This document shows, one piece after another, positions 1 to 7,664 of a stretch of DNA of 24,827 nucleotides. The stretch is from positions 1-24,827 of the forward strand of contig JAYUQC010000193.1 in NCBI GenBank assembly GCA_043759735.1, read 5' to 3'. The position numbers were made by a program, and so were the translations under genes. Numbering within the stretch: position 1 is the stretch's first letter; every line of letters begins with the position of its first letter. The notes beneath the pieces were generated by a model. That model did no database searches, was not told the origin of the DNA, and saw nothing but the letters and a program-made list of their open reading frames with translations. Source of the stretch: CAISIP01 sp043759735 (GTDB lineage: Bacteria > Pseudomonadota > Gammaproteobacteria > Burkholderiales > Burkholderiaceae_C).

Positions 1-814
1 CCCCTCGTTGCGCAAACTGATTGACTGGCACATCACCGAAGGTACTGACTGCATTGGCGTGGTTGGTACCACGGGCGAATCGCCCACTGTCAATGTGCAG
101 GAGCACTGCGAAATCATCCGGGTCTCGGTTGAACAGGCCGCCGGTCGGGTGCCGATCATGGCCGGTTGCGGCGCGAACTCGACAGCCGAGGCGATCGAGC
201 TGACCCGGTTTGCCAGTGAGGTCGGCGCCAATTGCCACCTGCAGGTGGTACCGTATTACAACAAGCCCTCGCAGCAGGGTCTTTACCAGCATTTCAAGGC
301 GATTGCCGAAGCGGTGGATCTGCCGATGGTGCTGTACAACGTACCCGGGCGCAGTGTCGCCGATCTGGCCCACGAGACCGTGCTGCGGCTGGCCGAGATT
401 CCAGGCATTGTCGGCATCAAGGATGCGACCGGAAATCTGGAGCGCGGCGAATGGCTGATCCGCGATGTGCCCAAGGGCTTCTCGGTCTATTCGGGCGACG
501 ATCCGACCGCCGTGGCATTGATGCTGTGTGGCGGTCATGGCAACGTCAGTGTCACCGCCAATATCGCGCCGCGCCAGATGCATGAGCTGTGTGTTGCCGC
601 GATGGCCGGCGACGCCCGCCGCGCAATGGACATCCAGTTCAAGTTGATGCCGGTGCACAAGCACCTGTTCGCGCAGGCCAACCCGATCCCGCTCAAATGG
701 GCCATGCAGCGCATGGGCCTGTGCGGCGGCGCACTGCGACTGCCGATGACTGCGCTGGAACAGGAATATGTTCCTGTCGTCGAGGACGCCCTGCGTCGCG
801 CCGGCCTGATTTGA
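1..814 (+). CDS. dapA: 4-hydroxy-tetrahydrodipicolinate synthase, 5'-truncated by window edge
   Basis: Condenses pyruvate with aspartate semialdehyde, the first committed step of the diaminopimelate/lysine pathway, in the cytoplasm. The reading frame is open from base 2, and the true start lies outside the window. Numbering from the TTG at 8, the GTTGES motif is at residues 20-25, the catalytic tyrosine of YNVPGR is Y110 and the Schiff-base lysine of GIKDATG is K138. The Y-to-K spacing of 28 equals that of E. coli Tyr133/Lys161, so about 21-23 N-terminal residues are missing. The C-terminus is complete and ends at a TGA. bamC follows 27 bp downstream, the usual dapA-bamC pairing, so the two are probably cotranscribed. 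All visible catalytic residues are intact. Confidence 0.97.
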   Translation, partial: PSLRKLIDWHITEGTDCIGVVGTTGESPTVNVQEHCEIIRVSVEQAAGRVPIMAGCGANSTAEAIELTRFASEVGANCHLQVVPYYNKPSQQGLYQHFKAIAEAVDLPMVLYNVPGRSVADLAHETVLRLAEIPGIVGIKDATGNLERGEWLIRDVPKGFSVYSGDDPTAVALMLCGGHGNVSVTANIAPRQMHELCVAAMAGDARRAMDIQFKLMPVHKHLFAQANPIPLKWAMQRMGLCGGALRLPMTALEQEYVPVVEDALRRAGLI

Positions 815-841
815 CCAAACCATTTCCCGAAGGACTACCTG

Positions 842-1939
842 GTGATTGCAACTACACGACTGGCCTTGCTGGGCCTCGGCCTGGCGCTGGGCGGATGCTC
901 GATACTGGAGTCGGACAAGATCGACTACAAGAGCGCGTCAACCGCGCCATCGTTGTCCGTGCCGCCCGACCTGACCCAGTTGGCGCGCGACAACCGCTAC
1001 GCAGTCCCCGGGGGACCTGTCACTGCGTCGAGCTACCAGCAGGGACTGGCCGGACCGTCGGTGCAGGTCGCGGTCGCGACCATAGCCGATGTGCGGATCG
1101 AGCGCGCCGGCAATCAGCGCTGGCTGGTGATCAAGCGCCCGCCCGAGGTATTGTGGGACCCCATCAAGGACTTCTGGCAGGAGCACGGATTTCTGTTGTC
1201 GCTGGACCAGAAAAATCTGGGCATCATGGAAACCGACTGGGCCGAGAACCGGGCCAAGATTCCCCAGGACCTGATTCGGGCCTCGCTCGGCAAGTTGCTG
1301 GACTCCCTGTATTCGACCGCTGAGCGCGACCGTTTTCGTACCCGGCTGGAGCGCAATGCTGCCGGGGAAACCGAGGTCTATGTGAGCCATCGCGGCATGA
1401 TCGAGGTATATCGATCCACCAGTTCGGCTACCGTCACCGGTGACGCGTCCACGGTGTGGCAACCACGCCCTGCCGAACCGGAGTTGGAAACCGAGTTCCT
1501 GCGCCGCCTGATGATCAAGCTCGGCGTGTCGCAGGAGCAGGCCAAGACGGCTAGCGCAGCCAGTGCAGCGCAGCCGGTCGCACGCATAGCACAGGTCAAC
1601 GGCCAGCCGGTGGTGCAGATCGACGACAACTTCGAGCGCGCGTGGCGCCGCGTCGGCCTGTCGCTGGACCGCACCGGCTTCACCGTCGAGGACCGCGACC
1701 GCAGCAAGGGAGTCTATTTCGTTCGTTATGTCGAGCCCAATCCAGACAAGGCCGAGCCCGGGTTCCTGGGCCGGTTGTTTGGCAGCAGCGCGAAGGCCAA
1801 TGCGCCGGTCAAATACCAGATCCAGGTCCGATCACAAGCCGATGCGACGACGGTATCCGTGTTGAACGCGACCGGTAGCGCAGATACCTCGGCCAATGCA
1901 CAGCGCATCGTGAAGGTCATTGCCGACGACCTGAAATAG
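842..1939 (+). CDS. bamC: Outer membrane assembly lipoprotein BamC (NlpB)
   Basis: Accessory lipoprotein of the BAM complex, which folds beta-barrel proteins into the outer membrane. It has 365 residues. The signal sequence ends in a lipobox (LGGC, Cys19). It is followed by the flexible segment IDYKSA...LSVPPDLTQL, which is diagnostic for BamC and in E. coli packs against BamD. Two helix-grip domains follow: roughly residues 85-220 (RWLVIKRPPEVLWDPIKDFW) and 255-365 (FERAWRRVGLSLDRTGFTVEDRDRSKGVYFVRY). The start chosen is a GTG at 842, preceded by an AAGGA-like ribosome binding site around 830-835. It lies directly downstream of dapA, as in many proteobacteria. Confidence 0.95.
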   Translation: MIATTRLALLGLGLALGGCSILESDKIDYKSASTAPSLSVPPDLTQLARDNRYAVPGGPVTASSYQQGLAGPSVQVAVATIADVRIERAGNQRWLVIKRPPEVLWDPIKDFWQEHGFLLSLDQKNLGIMETDWAENRAKIPQDLIRASLGKLLDSLYSTAERDRFRTRLERNAAGETEVYVSHRGMIEVYRSTSSATVTGDASTVWQPRPAEPELETEFLRRLMIKLGVSQEQAKTASAASAAQPVARIAQVNGQPVVQIDDNFERAWRRVGLSLDRTGFTVEDRDRSKGVYFVRYVEPNPDKAEPGFLGRLFGSSAKANAPVKYQIQVRSQADATTVSVLNATGSADTSANAQRIVKVIADDLK

Positions 1940-1948
1940 GCGTCGCCC

Positions 1949-2725
1949 ATGTTGCGTTTCCGGAACCTGGGCAGCGGCAGCTCGGGCAACGCAACCGTCG
2001 TCGAAGCGCGCAGCGGCCCCGGCGTCACACGCCTGCTGGTCGACTGTGGTCTGGGCATCCGCCAGATCGAGCAACGCCTGGGTCGCGCCGGTCTGATTCC
2101 CGGCGATATCGACGCGATCTTCATCACGCACGAACACAGCGACCATATCGGCAGCGCCCGCCAGCTGGCGCTGCGCCAGCGCATACCGGTCTGGATGAGC
2201 CACGGCACCCACGCCGGCGCCGGCAGCCCCGATTTCGATGACCTGCTGCGGATCGCCAGCGATGGCGTGGCGATCACGCTGGGCGCGTTGTATGTGATGC
2301 CATTCACCGTGCCGCACGACGCGCGCGAACCATTGCAACTACGCTGCACCGACGGCGCGACCAGTCTGGGCATCCTGACCGACCTCGGCCATGCAACCGA
2401 CCATGTATTGACCCATCTGGCGGCATGTCAGGCGATGCTGCTGGAATGCAACCATGATCCGGAACTGCTGGCGACCTCCTCCTATCCGCCATTCCTGAAA
2501 AAGCGGGTCGGCGGCAGGCATGGTCATCTATCCAACGTTCTCTCGGCGCAGATCGCCGCAGCCGTGAACCATCCGGGCCTGGCTACCGTCGTGGCGGCCC
2601 ACCTGAGCCGACAGAACAATCGGCCCGAGTTGGCGCGGGCAGTTCTGGCCCAGGCGCTGGGACGCGGCTCGGCTGACATCGGTGTCGCGGACCCGGTGAC
2701 CGGGACCGACTGGATCACAGTCTGA
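1949..2725 (+). CDS. MBL-fold metallo-hydrolase (YycJ/WalJ-like)
   Basis: A 258-residue single-domain metallo-beta-lactamase-fold protein. The N-terminal LGSGSSGNATVV opening and the metal-binding motif HEHSDH (residues 61-66) are plain. Further likely ligands are the histidine in VPHDA (around residue 115), the aspartate in GILTDLGH and the region ECNHDPELL. The opening resembles the YycJ/WalJ subgroup, some members of which are linked to nuclease-type activity. The substrate here is unknown. It starts 9 bp after bamC, so it very likely belongs to the dapA-bamC transcription unit. No intrinsic terminator with a T-run was seen after the stop. Confidence 0.9.
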   Translation: MLRFRNLGSGSSGNATVVEARSGPGVTRLLVDCGLGIRQIEQRLGRAGLIPGDIDAIFITHEHSDHIGSARQLALRQRIPVWMSHGTHAGAGSPDFDDLLRIASDGVAITLGALYVMPFTVPHDAREPLQLRCTDGATSLGILTDLGHATDHVLTHLAACQAMLLECNHDPELLATSSYPPFLKKRVGGRHGHLSNVLSAQIAAAVNHPGLATVVAAHLSRQNNRPELARAVLAQALGRGSADIGVADPVTGTDWITV

Positions 2726-3005
2726 AGGGCGACCGGTCAGTAGGGTGTTTGCCGAATTTGCCGGGCCGACACCGTAGTAGAACCCGGCGACCAGGGTTTT
2801 GCTGTGCTGTTGGCCAAAACTTTGCAATACCCAATCTGGTCACGCTTGATCGGACAGCGACAACGGTGCTGGTCGTCTGCATAGGCAGCGGGTGCCGACG
2901 CAATAACTCGAGTAAAGTACGACTCCTATGACAGCGCCGGGCCGATGTCGACCGAGGCCGTTGGCGTGCTGACATTTGGTGGGGCAAATACCCGTGGGGG
3001 AAGAT

Positions 3006-3575
3006 ATGCGAATTGCGAAGCACTTCTGGGCCTATGCCCTCGTGGTAGCGGGCGGGCTTTTGGCCTGGGCACCTGACGGCCAGGCGCAAGCAGGGACGGC
3101 CAGCGCCGAGCGCAAGCCGGGTCTGGCGGTTTGCTACATGTACAAGTTTATCCGGCATGTCGACGAGATCGCCACGTGGGAAAAGAGCATCAAATGCGAG
3201 CCGGGCGCGCCGCTGGCGATGCTGGACTTCCAGGGCGGCAGCGGGAAGGTTCTGACCAGCACTGCGGAAGACGGGGTGATGGCGAGGATCACCGGGTTCA
3301 TCCGTCTCGACAAGACCGGCGCCTACAAATTTGCGTTCGAATCGAACGACGGTGTGCGCCTGAAGATCGACGGCAAGCAAATCGTCGAGGACCCCGGCGT
3401 CCACGACGACCAGTTCTCAGAAGTCGGCACCATGGCGGTGGGCAAGCCCGGCTGGTATCCGCTTTCTGTCGACTTCTTCGAGCGCAGGATCACCTGGACC
3501 CTGCGTCTTTTATGGAAGCTGCCGGGCGTCGAGGGAGACCTTGCTCCGGTTCCGGCCGAAGCTCTGGCGCACTGA
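3006..3575 (+). CDS. Secreted PA14-domain-like protein
   Basis: 189 residues. The ATG at 3006 is chosen over an upstream in-frame TTG (2976) because GGGGGAAG stands just before it and because it begins directly with a signal peptide (MRIAKHFWAYALVVAGGLLAWA, predicted cleavage after GQAQA). The mature part, from about residue 70, reads ITGFIRLDKTGAYKFAFES, then GVRLKIDGKQIVED, then WYPLSVDFFER and LRLLWKLPG. This is the strand pattern of a PA14/beta-barrel carbohydrate- or surface-binding domain. Cysteines near CYMYKF and IKCEP could form a disulfide. It stands alone, with no clear partner genes. Export to the periplasm or beyond is inferred. The ligand is unknown. Confidence 0.75.
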   Translation: MRIAKHFWAYALVVAGGLLAWAPDGQAQAGTASAERKPGLAVCYMYKFIRHVDEIATWEKSIKCEPGAPLAMLDFQGGSGKVLTSTAEDGVMARITGFIRLDKTGAYKFAFESNDGVRLKIDGKQIVEDPGVHDDQFSEVGTMAVGKPGWYPLSVDFFERRITWTLRLLWKLPGVEGDLAPVPAEALAH

Positions 3576-3584
3576 TGCCTGTCG

Positions 3585-3622
3585 GCTCGCCCTTCAATTG
3601 AACAAATCCGGCCAGGGCGAGC
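3585..3622. repeat. Inverted repeat downstream of PA14-like gene
   Basis: A perfect 8-bp inverted repeat (GCTCGCCC / GGGCGAGC) with a 22-nt loop starts 10 bp after the PA14-like stop codon. The position fits a transcription-ending or mRNA-stabilising hairpin, but no run of T follows, so intrinsic termination is doubtful. Confidence 0.4.
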
Positions 3623-3688
3623 AAACTGTTTCCCTGTTGGATCGTCTCGCGCCCTTTGCACTTTCTAACAGACCCGGCGGTTCAGGCC

Positions 3689-3716
3689 CCTGGTTCGAGC
3701 CCAGGTCGAGGAGCCA
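3689..3716 (+). other. tRNA-Asn-like 3' end (T arm + acceptor strand + CCA), possible attachment-site remnant
   Basis: A perfect T arm is present: CCTGG, loop TTCGAGC, CCAGG. It is followed by the 7-nt strand TCGAGGA, a discriminator G and an encoded CCA. This is the 3' end expected of a bacterial tRNA-Asn (E. coli ends in AGAGGAGCCA after the same kind of T loop). The matching 5' acceptor strand (TCCTCGA), D arm and anticodon arm are not found in the preceding 70 bases, so this is not a functional tRNA gene. Integrases often leave such 3' tRNA ends as attL/attR copies, so this may mark an old island boundary. No integrase or second copy was found in the window. Confidence 0.55.
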
Positions 3717-3845
3717 ATACTTGGCAACCCGTTGCCGAAGGTTGGGCGTCTTTTCATGGACGAGTCCGCCCCACTTCGGTTGCCGATGGACGCGGCCGAT
3801 AGTTCGCGGGCTATCATTCACCCTATCGATCTTTGGGAGGTGCGC

Positions 3846-4250
3846 TTGAAGCTGACAGGCCGTTGTTACTGTGGTGATATCAAGTATGCGTTCGAGGGCG
3901 AAGTCCAGGGCTCGCTCCAATGCCATTGCCGGGAGTGCCAGTACATCACCGGCGGCAACCCCAACGTGATCATGGTGCTGCCTGAAGACGGGTTTCGCTT
4001 TGTGCACGGTGAACCGAAAACGTTTGCGCGCAACGACATCGAAAATCCGGTAACGCGGCTGTTTTGCGCGCACTGTGGTACGGCCATCGGCACCCGCTCG
4101 CCGAAACGCCCGGGTTCAATCATCGTCAAAGTGGGAACCCTGGACGACCCATCCGTGTTCAAGGCCAAGCTTGCGATTTTCACGGTTGACAAGCAACCGT
4201 TCCATCATATCCCGGACGGTATCCCAGCCTTCGAACGACGACCGACTTGA
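3846..4250 (+). CDS. GFA (glutathione-dependent formaldehyde-activating enzyme)-family zinc protein
   Basis: A compact 134-residue CENP-V/GFA domain. The family uses a Mss4-like beta fold with structural and active-site zinc bound by cysteines. Here these are CYCG near the N-terminus, CHCRECQ, and CAHCGTA in the second half. It then ends in the typical VKVGTLDDPSVFKAKLAIFTVDKQPFHHI pattern. The TTG at 3846 is preferred over upstream in-frame starts because GGGAGG lies 5 bp before it and the encoded KLTGRCYCG is where the domain normally begins. Members are annotated as GFA enzymes, but few have proven activity, and a role in formaldehyde chemistry is not shown here. The next gene follows after 25 bp. 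Confidence 0.88.
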   Translation: MKLTGRCYCGDIKYAFEGEVQGSLQCHCRECQYITGGNPNVIMVLPEDGFRFVHGEPKTFARNDIENPVTRLFCAHCGTAIGTRSPKRPGSIIVKVGTLDDPSVFKAKLAIFTVDKQPFHHIPDGIPAFERRPT

Positions 4251-4275
4251 CCGTGTAGGCCGTGGATCGCACACC

Positions 4276-4752
4276 ATGACCGAGAACACCGCCGAGCCAA
4301 TCCACCAAGACCGTGTGTGGAGCGATGAGCGCTGGACCGCACGCGTGATCAAGAATGAAGACGATGACGGCTGGGCCGTCGCCATGCTGCTGCGCGGTGA
4401 ATCGGAGCCTGCATTGGTGGGACCTTGGACCATGGGGCGTGACAAAAAAAACCCGAAACCCCTTGATGTTTCTGCGTTCAACACACTCGTCAAGACAGCG
4501 GCTGAAGTGTTGCGCCGGCACGAGCAGCAGCTGCATGCCCAGCTCAACCGAAGTGTCACCGTGACGGACGCTGGTCGCCGCATTCGGGTCGCACTGAACA
4601 TCGTGCCTGACGAGGACGGCGCTACCGCTTCACTGGTTGCCGTGGACGATTTCGGCGAGGAGCTGGGTCGGGTTCCTGTTTCGCCCGGTTTCAAGCTGAA
4701 TCTGGATAGTGCGCTGGCTTGGGCAGAATCCGGGTTCGTGCGGCCACGTTGA
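4276..4752 (+). CDS. Conserved hypothetical protein, 158 aa
   Basis: A soluble, acidic 158-residue protein with no signal peptide or membrane segment. It starts at an ATG 25 bp after the GFA-family gene. The sequence WSDERWTARVIKNEDDDGWAVAM, then GPWTMGRDKKNPKPLD, then a helical segment (AFNTLVKTAAEVLRRHEQQLHAQL), then a beta-rich C-terminus has the regularity and codon use of a real gene. I have the impression of similar proteins in other Burkholderiales, but I know no function and see no catalytic motif. Confidence 0.75.
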   Translation: MTENTAEPIHQDRVWSDERWTARVIKNEDDDGWAVAMLLRGESEPALVGPWTMGRDKKNPKPLDVSAFNTLVKTAAEVLRRHEQQLHAQLNRSVTVTDAGRRIRVALNIVPDEDGATASLVAVDDFGEELGRVPVSPGFKLNLDSALAWAESGFVRPR

Positions 4753-5106
4753 AGACCAATCCTGATGTGCTGCCTCGTCTCGGTATGCCAGACGACACCC
4801 GGGAAGCCCACCCCGCAGAGCATGCCCAAGCGATGCCACCCACGTGCATGGTTTGCCTCCCAGGGTCGCTGATGGAGTCAAGCAAGGGCCGCGTGCGCTT
4901 GCGCGAGTACGCCTGCTCGCCATAGCAGCGGCGGGTGATCGACGTCGGCGCGCAATCCGAGGATCGATCCAGACTTTGTACAGTCGCTTTGGCAACAGTC
5001 AGGGCAACGGCAACTCTGCCAGCAAAACCAGCCCACCGACTACGGCTCCTTCCGTGCAACCCAGCGCACGCCGCCGGTGTGCCGATGCCCACAGGTTCGC
5101 CGCCGA
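4753..5106. other. Intergenic stretch with no supported gene
   Basis: About 350 bases between a rightward gene and the leftward Tle1-like gene. Open frames exist on both strands, but their translations are rich in Arg/Pro/Ser, lack domain-like patterns and have no convincing start sites, so none is called. No strong terminator with a T-run was recognised, although convergent genes would be expected to have one. Confidence 0.5.
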
Positions 5107-6132
5107 TCAGCTCAGCCGCTCACCCCGCAGTCGGTTGTCCACGCCAGCTGTCAATCGCAACCCGTTGTCGTTGACTTCGGTCCACAGCGGCTTGTTGTTG
5201 TATTTTCTTTCGATCGACTCGTTGTAGATGAACACATTCCTGTCCACGAACTGCCGCTCGAGCGGAATCCCCGCCATCGCTATCCCCGAGTTCCTGAAAA
5301 ATGTAGTCGCACCGTCCAATACGAGCGCGCCGATCCCGTTGTCGTAAAACCCGCCGATATTGCCGTGGTTGCCATAGAACTCGATGCTGCGCACCCGCAG
5401 GTCGGCGCTGAAGTCAGCGGCCTTGAATTGATCCCGGAATTCATCCCGTGCCTTTACCACGACGACATTGTTGTTGATATTGCGCGGCAATCGCAAATCC
5501 AGCATCAGGCCGGTGAACACCGGGTCGAACAACATCGTTGCGACGACGTTGATCGGCGGCGCATATTTTCTTCCGACTATCCCGTCATCCGGTCGCAGAC
5601 CATAGTCGTTCAACAGTGTTGCAAATGCGATCGCAGTGCCGGCTCCGCGGCTGAAGCCGGTGATCGCGGCCATTACGTTGGTTGCGCTGCGCGATGGGTC
5701 ATCGCGCAGCCATTGATTGGCCGCAACGCAAAATTCGTCATAGGCCGTCTGCGCGGTGGCGACCGTCGCGGGCGTCGGATTGTTGGCGCGATCGCCAGAT
5801 GCCCGCACTGATTTGCTGGTGCCGACCCCGGCGTAATACCCCTTCTTCTGATTCGGATTGGTATGTTGCTGGGCGTTGGCCTGCTCGTACAACTGCGCGA
5901 CATTGGTCCATTGGGGAGTTCCGGACACCTTCAATCTGGTTTTGTCGTTGTTGGTTCCGTCGAACGCGGCGAAATAGACAAACTGCTCCGGCAGCGCCAC
6001 CGCCCGCGTTGCCTTTCCCAGATTCAATGCCTGCGCACGGGTGTGCTCGATATCCTCTGTTTCAAGCAGGAATACGACGCCTGCCGTGATCGCATCGATC
6101 ACACCGGAGGGATTCTTCTTGGTACTTTTCAT
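5107..6132 (-). CDS. Tle1-like (DUF2235) alpha/beta-hydrolase, possible type VI phospholipase effector
   Basis: 341 residues. The opening FVYFAAFDGTNNDK (residues 51-64) and the nucleophile elbow GFSRG (Ser161) are the hallmarks of the DUF2235/Tle1 catalytic domain. Plausible triad partners are D203 (LFDPV) and H256 (GNHGNIGG), all visible. Known Tle1 proteins are phospholipases A delivered by type VI secretion into rival cells. This copy is shorter than canonical Tle1 (usually over 500 residues) and lacks a signal peptide, as expected for a secreted effector. It is the second gene of a minus-strand pair, 21 bp after a lipoprotein gene. No vgrG, hcp, PAAR or Tle chaperone gene is visible nearby, so type VI delivery is inferred only. 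Confidence 0.82.
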   Translation of the reverse strand: MKSTKKNPSGVIDAITAGVVFLLETEDIEHTRAQALNLGKATRAVALPEQFVYFAAFDGTNNDKTRLKVSGTPQWTNVAQLYEQANAQQHTNPNQKKGYYAGVGTSKSVRASGDRANNPTPATVATAQTAYDEFCVAANQWLRDDPSRSATNVMAAITGFSRGAGTAIAFATLLNDYGLRPDDGIVGRKYAPPINVVATMLFDPVFTGLMLDLRLPRNINNNVVVVKARDEFRDQFKAADFSADLRVRSIEFYGNHGNIGGFYDNGIGALVLDGATTFFRNSGIAMAGIPLERQFVDRNVFIYNESIERKYNNKPLWTEVNDNGLRLTAGVDNRLRGERLS

Positions 6133-6153
6133 CGAGCGGCACCATGGCTGTCA

Positions 6154-6654
6154 TTATTTGCTGGATGTCGGGGTCGGATAAATGGCGTAGACCTTGTAGC
6201 GCTGAAATTTTTCGGGACCCACGACCGGATGCCCAGACGGTCTTCGTTCAGGGCTGACCAAATAGACATGTATACGTCGTTGCTGAACCACAAAATAGAC
6301 CTTGTGCCGCAGCATATCCAGGGGCAAACGGTCACGCAGGTCGACGGTCTCCTCCAGTACCTCGCCGCTGGATCGTACCCGCCATTTGACATACAAGCGG
6401 CTTCCCACCGGCATCGCACCACTGGTACTGGTCCCGGCGCTGAAGCCTACATCCCTCTTGACCCAGTCCGGCATCCGGATCCCGGGCGCTGTGGACTCGC
6501 CGTAAGAAAAGTCCAGCACCTCGACATCCGGGCTGTCAGAATTTGCATCGAATCCGAAAGAATGATCGACCAGTCCCGGGCCTGCTGCACACGCAGCCAG
6601 CAGCGATACGAGCCACGGCAACAACAGCCCCGTCAAACTGCGCAAGAAAAGCAT
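6154..6654 (-). CDS. Putative lipoprotein, candidate accessory/immunity partner of the Tle1-like protein
   Basis: 166 residues from the ATG at 6654. The start is placed there because the protein then opens with a lipoprotein signal (MLFLRSLTGLLLPWLVSLLAAC) whose lipobox cysteine follows LLAA. A GTG 12 bp upstream is an alternative. The mature part contains VLDFSYGESTAPGIRMPDW, YVKWRVRSSGEVLEETVDLRDRLP and a beta-rich end (VYFVVQQRRIHVYLVSPERRP). I do not recognise a named family with certainty. Immunity proteins against periplasm-acting Tle phospholipases are often lipoproteins encoded next to the effector, which fits this position, 21 bp upstream in the same orientation. That role is an inference. 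Confidence 0.7.
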   Translation of the reverse strand: MLFLRSLTGLLLPWLVSLLAACAAGPGLVDHSFGFDANSDSPDVEVLDFSYGESTAPGIRMPDWVKRDVGFSAGTSTSGAMPVGSRLYVKWRVRSSGEVLEETVDLRDRLPLDMLRHKVYFVVQQRRIHVYLVSPERRPSGHPVVGPEKFQRYKVYAIYPTPTSSK

Positions 6655-6729
6655 GGCACGACTCACACGGCCAGTCCACAAGACCTGACGACAGGGCGAA
6701 TCGCGACGGCAGACGAACGCGCATCTGTT

Positions 6730-6750
6730 GTCGAGTCTCTCGTCGAGTCT
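6730..6750. repeat. Two direct copies of GTCGAGTCT
   Basis: GTCGAGTCT occurs at 6730-6738 and again at 6742-6750, a 12-bp period, about 76-96 bp upstream of the leftward lipoprotein start. The spacing is close to one helical turn, so paired regulator half-sites are possible. Chance or a microrepeat in non-coding DNA is equally possible. Confidence 0.4.
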
Positions 6751-7016
6751 ATTGTTGTTTGCATGGCCGGCTTCACGACAGGGTACACCACGAGCAGATC
6801 GGTCAAAATGCGTGGCCATTTCGTTTCCAGCGCGAGGGCCCGGGTGGCCGCTTTTTTTGCGCCCGATGGGTTGTACTCTGAGCCAGGCTCATGAGCCCGG
6901 ACCGGTGGGATCCCGCTGCCCGGATGCAAGCTACAGGAATCGGAGCGTTTACTGCGACCCGTGTTTTCTGCATCGCGCGGTTCGAACTGGAACGGCTGCG
7001 GCAGACGCATCCCATC

Positions 7017-7166
7017 ATGCACATCAAGCTTACCGGGCTTGCGGGACGCGACGTTGCAGAGAAGTTGCGCCAGACCACGTCGGTCTTGGGCGGGCAAGTG
7101 CACCGCATCCGGATTGCCGACGGGGATGAGGACCAGCGCACCTACATCCCCTGGAACGCGCGATGA
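7017..7166 (+). CDS. Doubtful small ORF, 49 aa
   Basis: An ATG at 7017 opens a 49-residue frame (MHIKLTGLAGRDVAEKLRQTTSV, then LGGQVHRIRIADGDEDQRTYIPW) ending at TGA 7164-7166. The translation looks more protein-like than the surrounding frames and could extend upstream to 6891. It has no clear ribosome binding site and matches no family I know. Reported only as a possibility. Confidence 0.25.
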   Translation: MHIKLTGLAGRDVAEKLRQTTSVLGGQVHRIRIADGDEDQRTYIPWNAR

Positions 7167-7326
7167 ACGAACCCGTCGTGCGCGATGACCGCGCCTTGAA
7201 CGGGTTACATGGAGCCGCGCCAAGCGATGGATCAGCAAGGAATATAATTTGCCCCTCTTCCCGTTGCTGCCCCCGCCGTTGGCCCCGAGCAGCGACACCG
7301 CTTGCGACCCGACCTTGCACACAGCA

Positions 7327-7350
7327 CCGACCCGCCATCGCGCGGGTCGG
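7327..7350. promoter_or_regulatory. Perfect hairpin in the leader of the J-domain gene
   Basis: CCGACCCGC and GCGGGTCGG form a perfect 9-bp stem with a 6-nt loop, ending 28 bp before the chosen start codon at 7379. There is no T-run after it, so a leader RNA structure is more likely than an intrinsic terminator. Confidence 0.5.
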
Positions 7351-7378
7351 CCTTGGGTGCAGTAACCAGAGGCCCTGC

Positions 7379-7654
7379 TTGAAAGACCACTACGCGGCGT
7401 TAGGCCTTGGAAGCGCCGCCGCCCTCGCAGACATCAAGAAGGCGTTTCGCCAGCAGGCGGCGCTGCACCACCCGGATCGGAGCTCCGCATCGGGCGCTGC
7501 CGCACGATTTCGCGCCGTACAGGAGGCGTATGAAATCTTGTCTGACGACGCTCGGCGCGCGACGTATGACGACAACCGCAAACGCAACCTGCTGGACAAC
7601 CCGCTGGAAACCGCAGCCGAAATCTGGACGGCCTACTTCAACCGATTGATCTGA
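7379..7654 (+). CDS. Small J-domain (DnaJ-like) protein, 91 aa
   Basis: The protein is almost nothing but a J domain. It runs HYAALGL, a helix ADIKKAFRQQAALHHPDRSS with the Hsp70-stimulating HPD motif at residues 31-33, then the helix RFRAVQEAYEILSDDARRATYD and a short C-terminal extension (WTAYFNRLI). There is no Gly/Phe linker, zinc finger or client-binding domain, so it should recruit DnaK through the J domain and take specificity from a partner. The TTG at 7379 is chosen because AGAGG lies 6 bp before it and residue 3 onwards matches the normal beginning of a J domain. An upstream extension would be cysteine- and arginine-rich nonsense. It is first of four packed genes, and the next starts 10 bp later. 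Confidence 0.88.
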   Translation: MKDHYAALGLGSAAALADIKKAFRQQAALHHPDRSSASGAAARFRAVQEAYEILSDDARRATYDDNRKRNLLDNPLETAAEIWTAYFNRLI

Positions 7655-7664
7655 AACAGGCCAC

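Larger units (their letters stand above)
6655..7378. other. Intergenic region between divergent transcription units
   Basis: About 720 bases separate the leftward lipoprotein gene from the rightward J-domain run, so promoters for both should lie here. It contains two 9-bp direct repeats (6730-6750), a T-run at 6852-6858 behind a short GC hairpin, one weak open frame (7017-7166) and a strong leader hairpin (7327-7350). No gene is confidently supported. Confidence 0.5.

Noticed and set aside
3620..3716. A complete tRNA gene ending at 3716
   Set aside because: No acceptor 5' strand, D arm or anticodon stem could be found upstream of the T arm, so only a 3' fragment is reported.
4691..5227. Several open frames in the gap after the 158-aa hypothetical
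   Set aside because: Arg/Pro/Ser-rich, overlapping each other on both strands, without start sites or domains.
6840..6858. Intrinsic terminator (GGCC...GGCC then seven T)
   Set aside because: The stem is only about 4 bp and no rightward gene ends upstream of it.
5863..6894. Rightward 343-codon frame across the effector-like and lipoprotein genes
   Set aside because: Shadow of two minus-strand genes with recognisable motifs, and it has no start signal.
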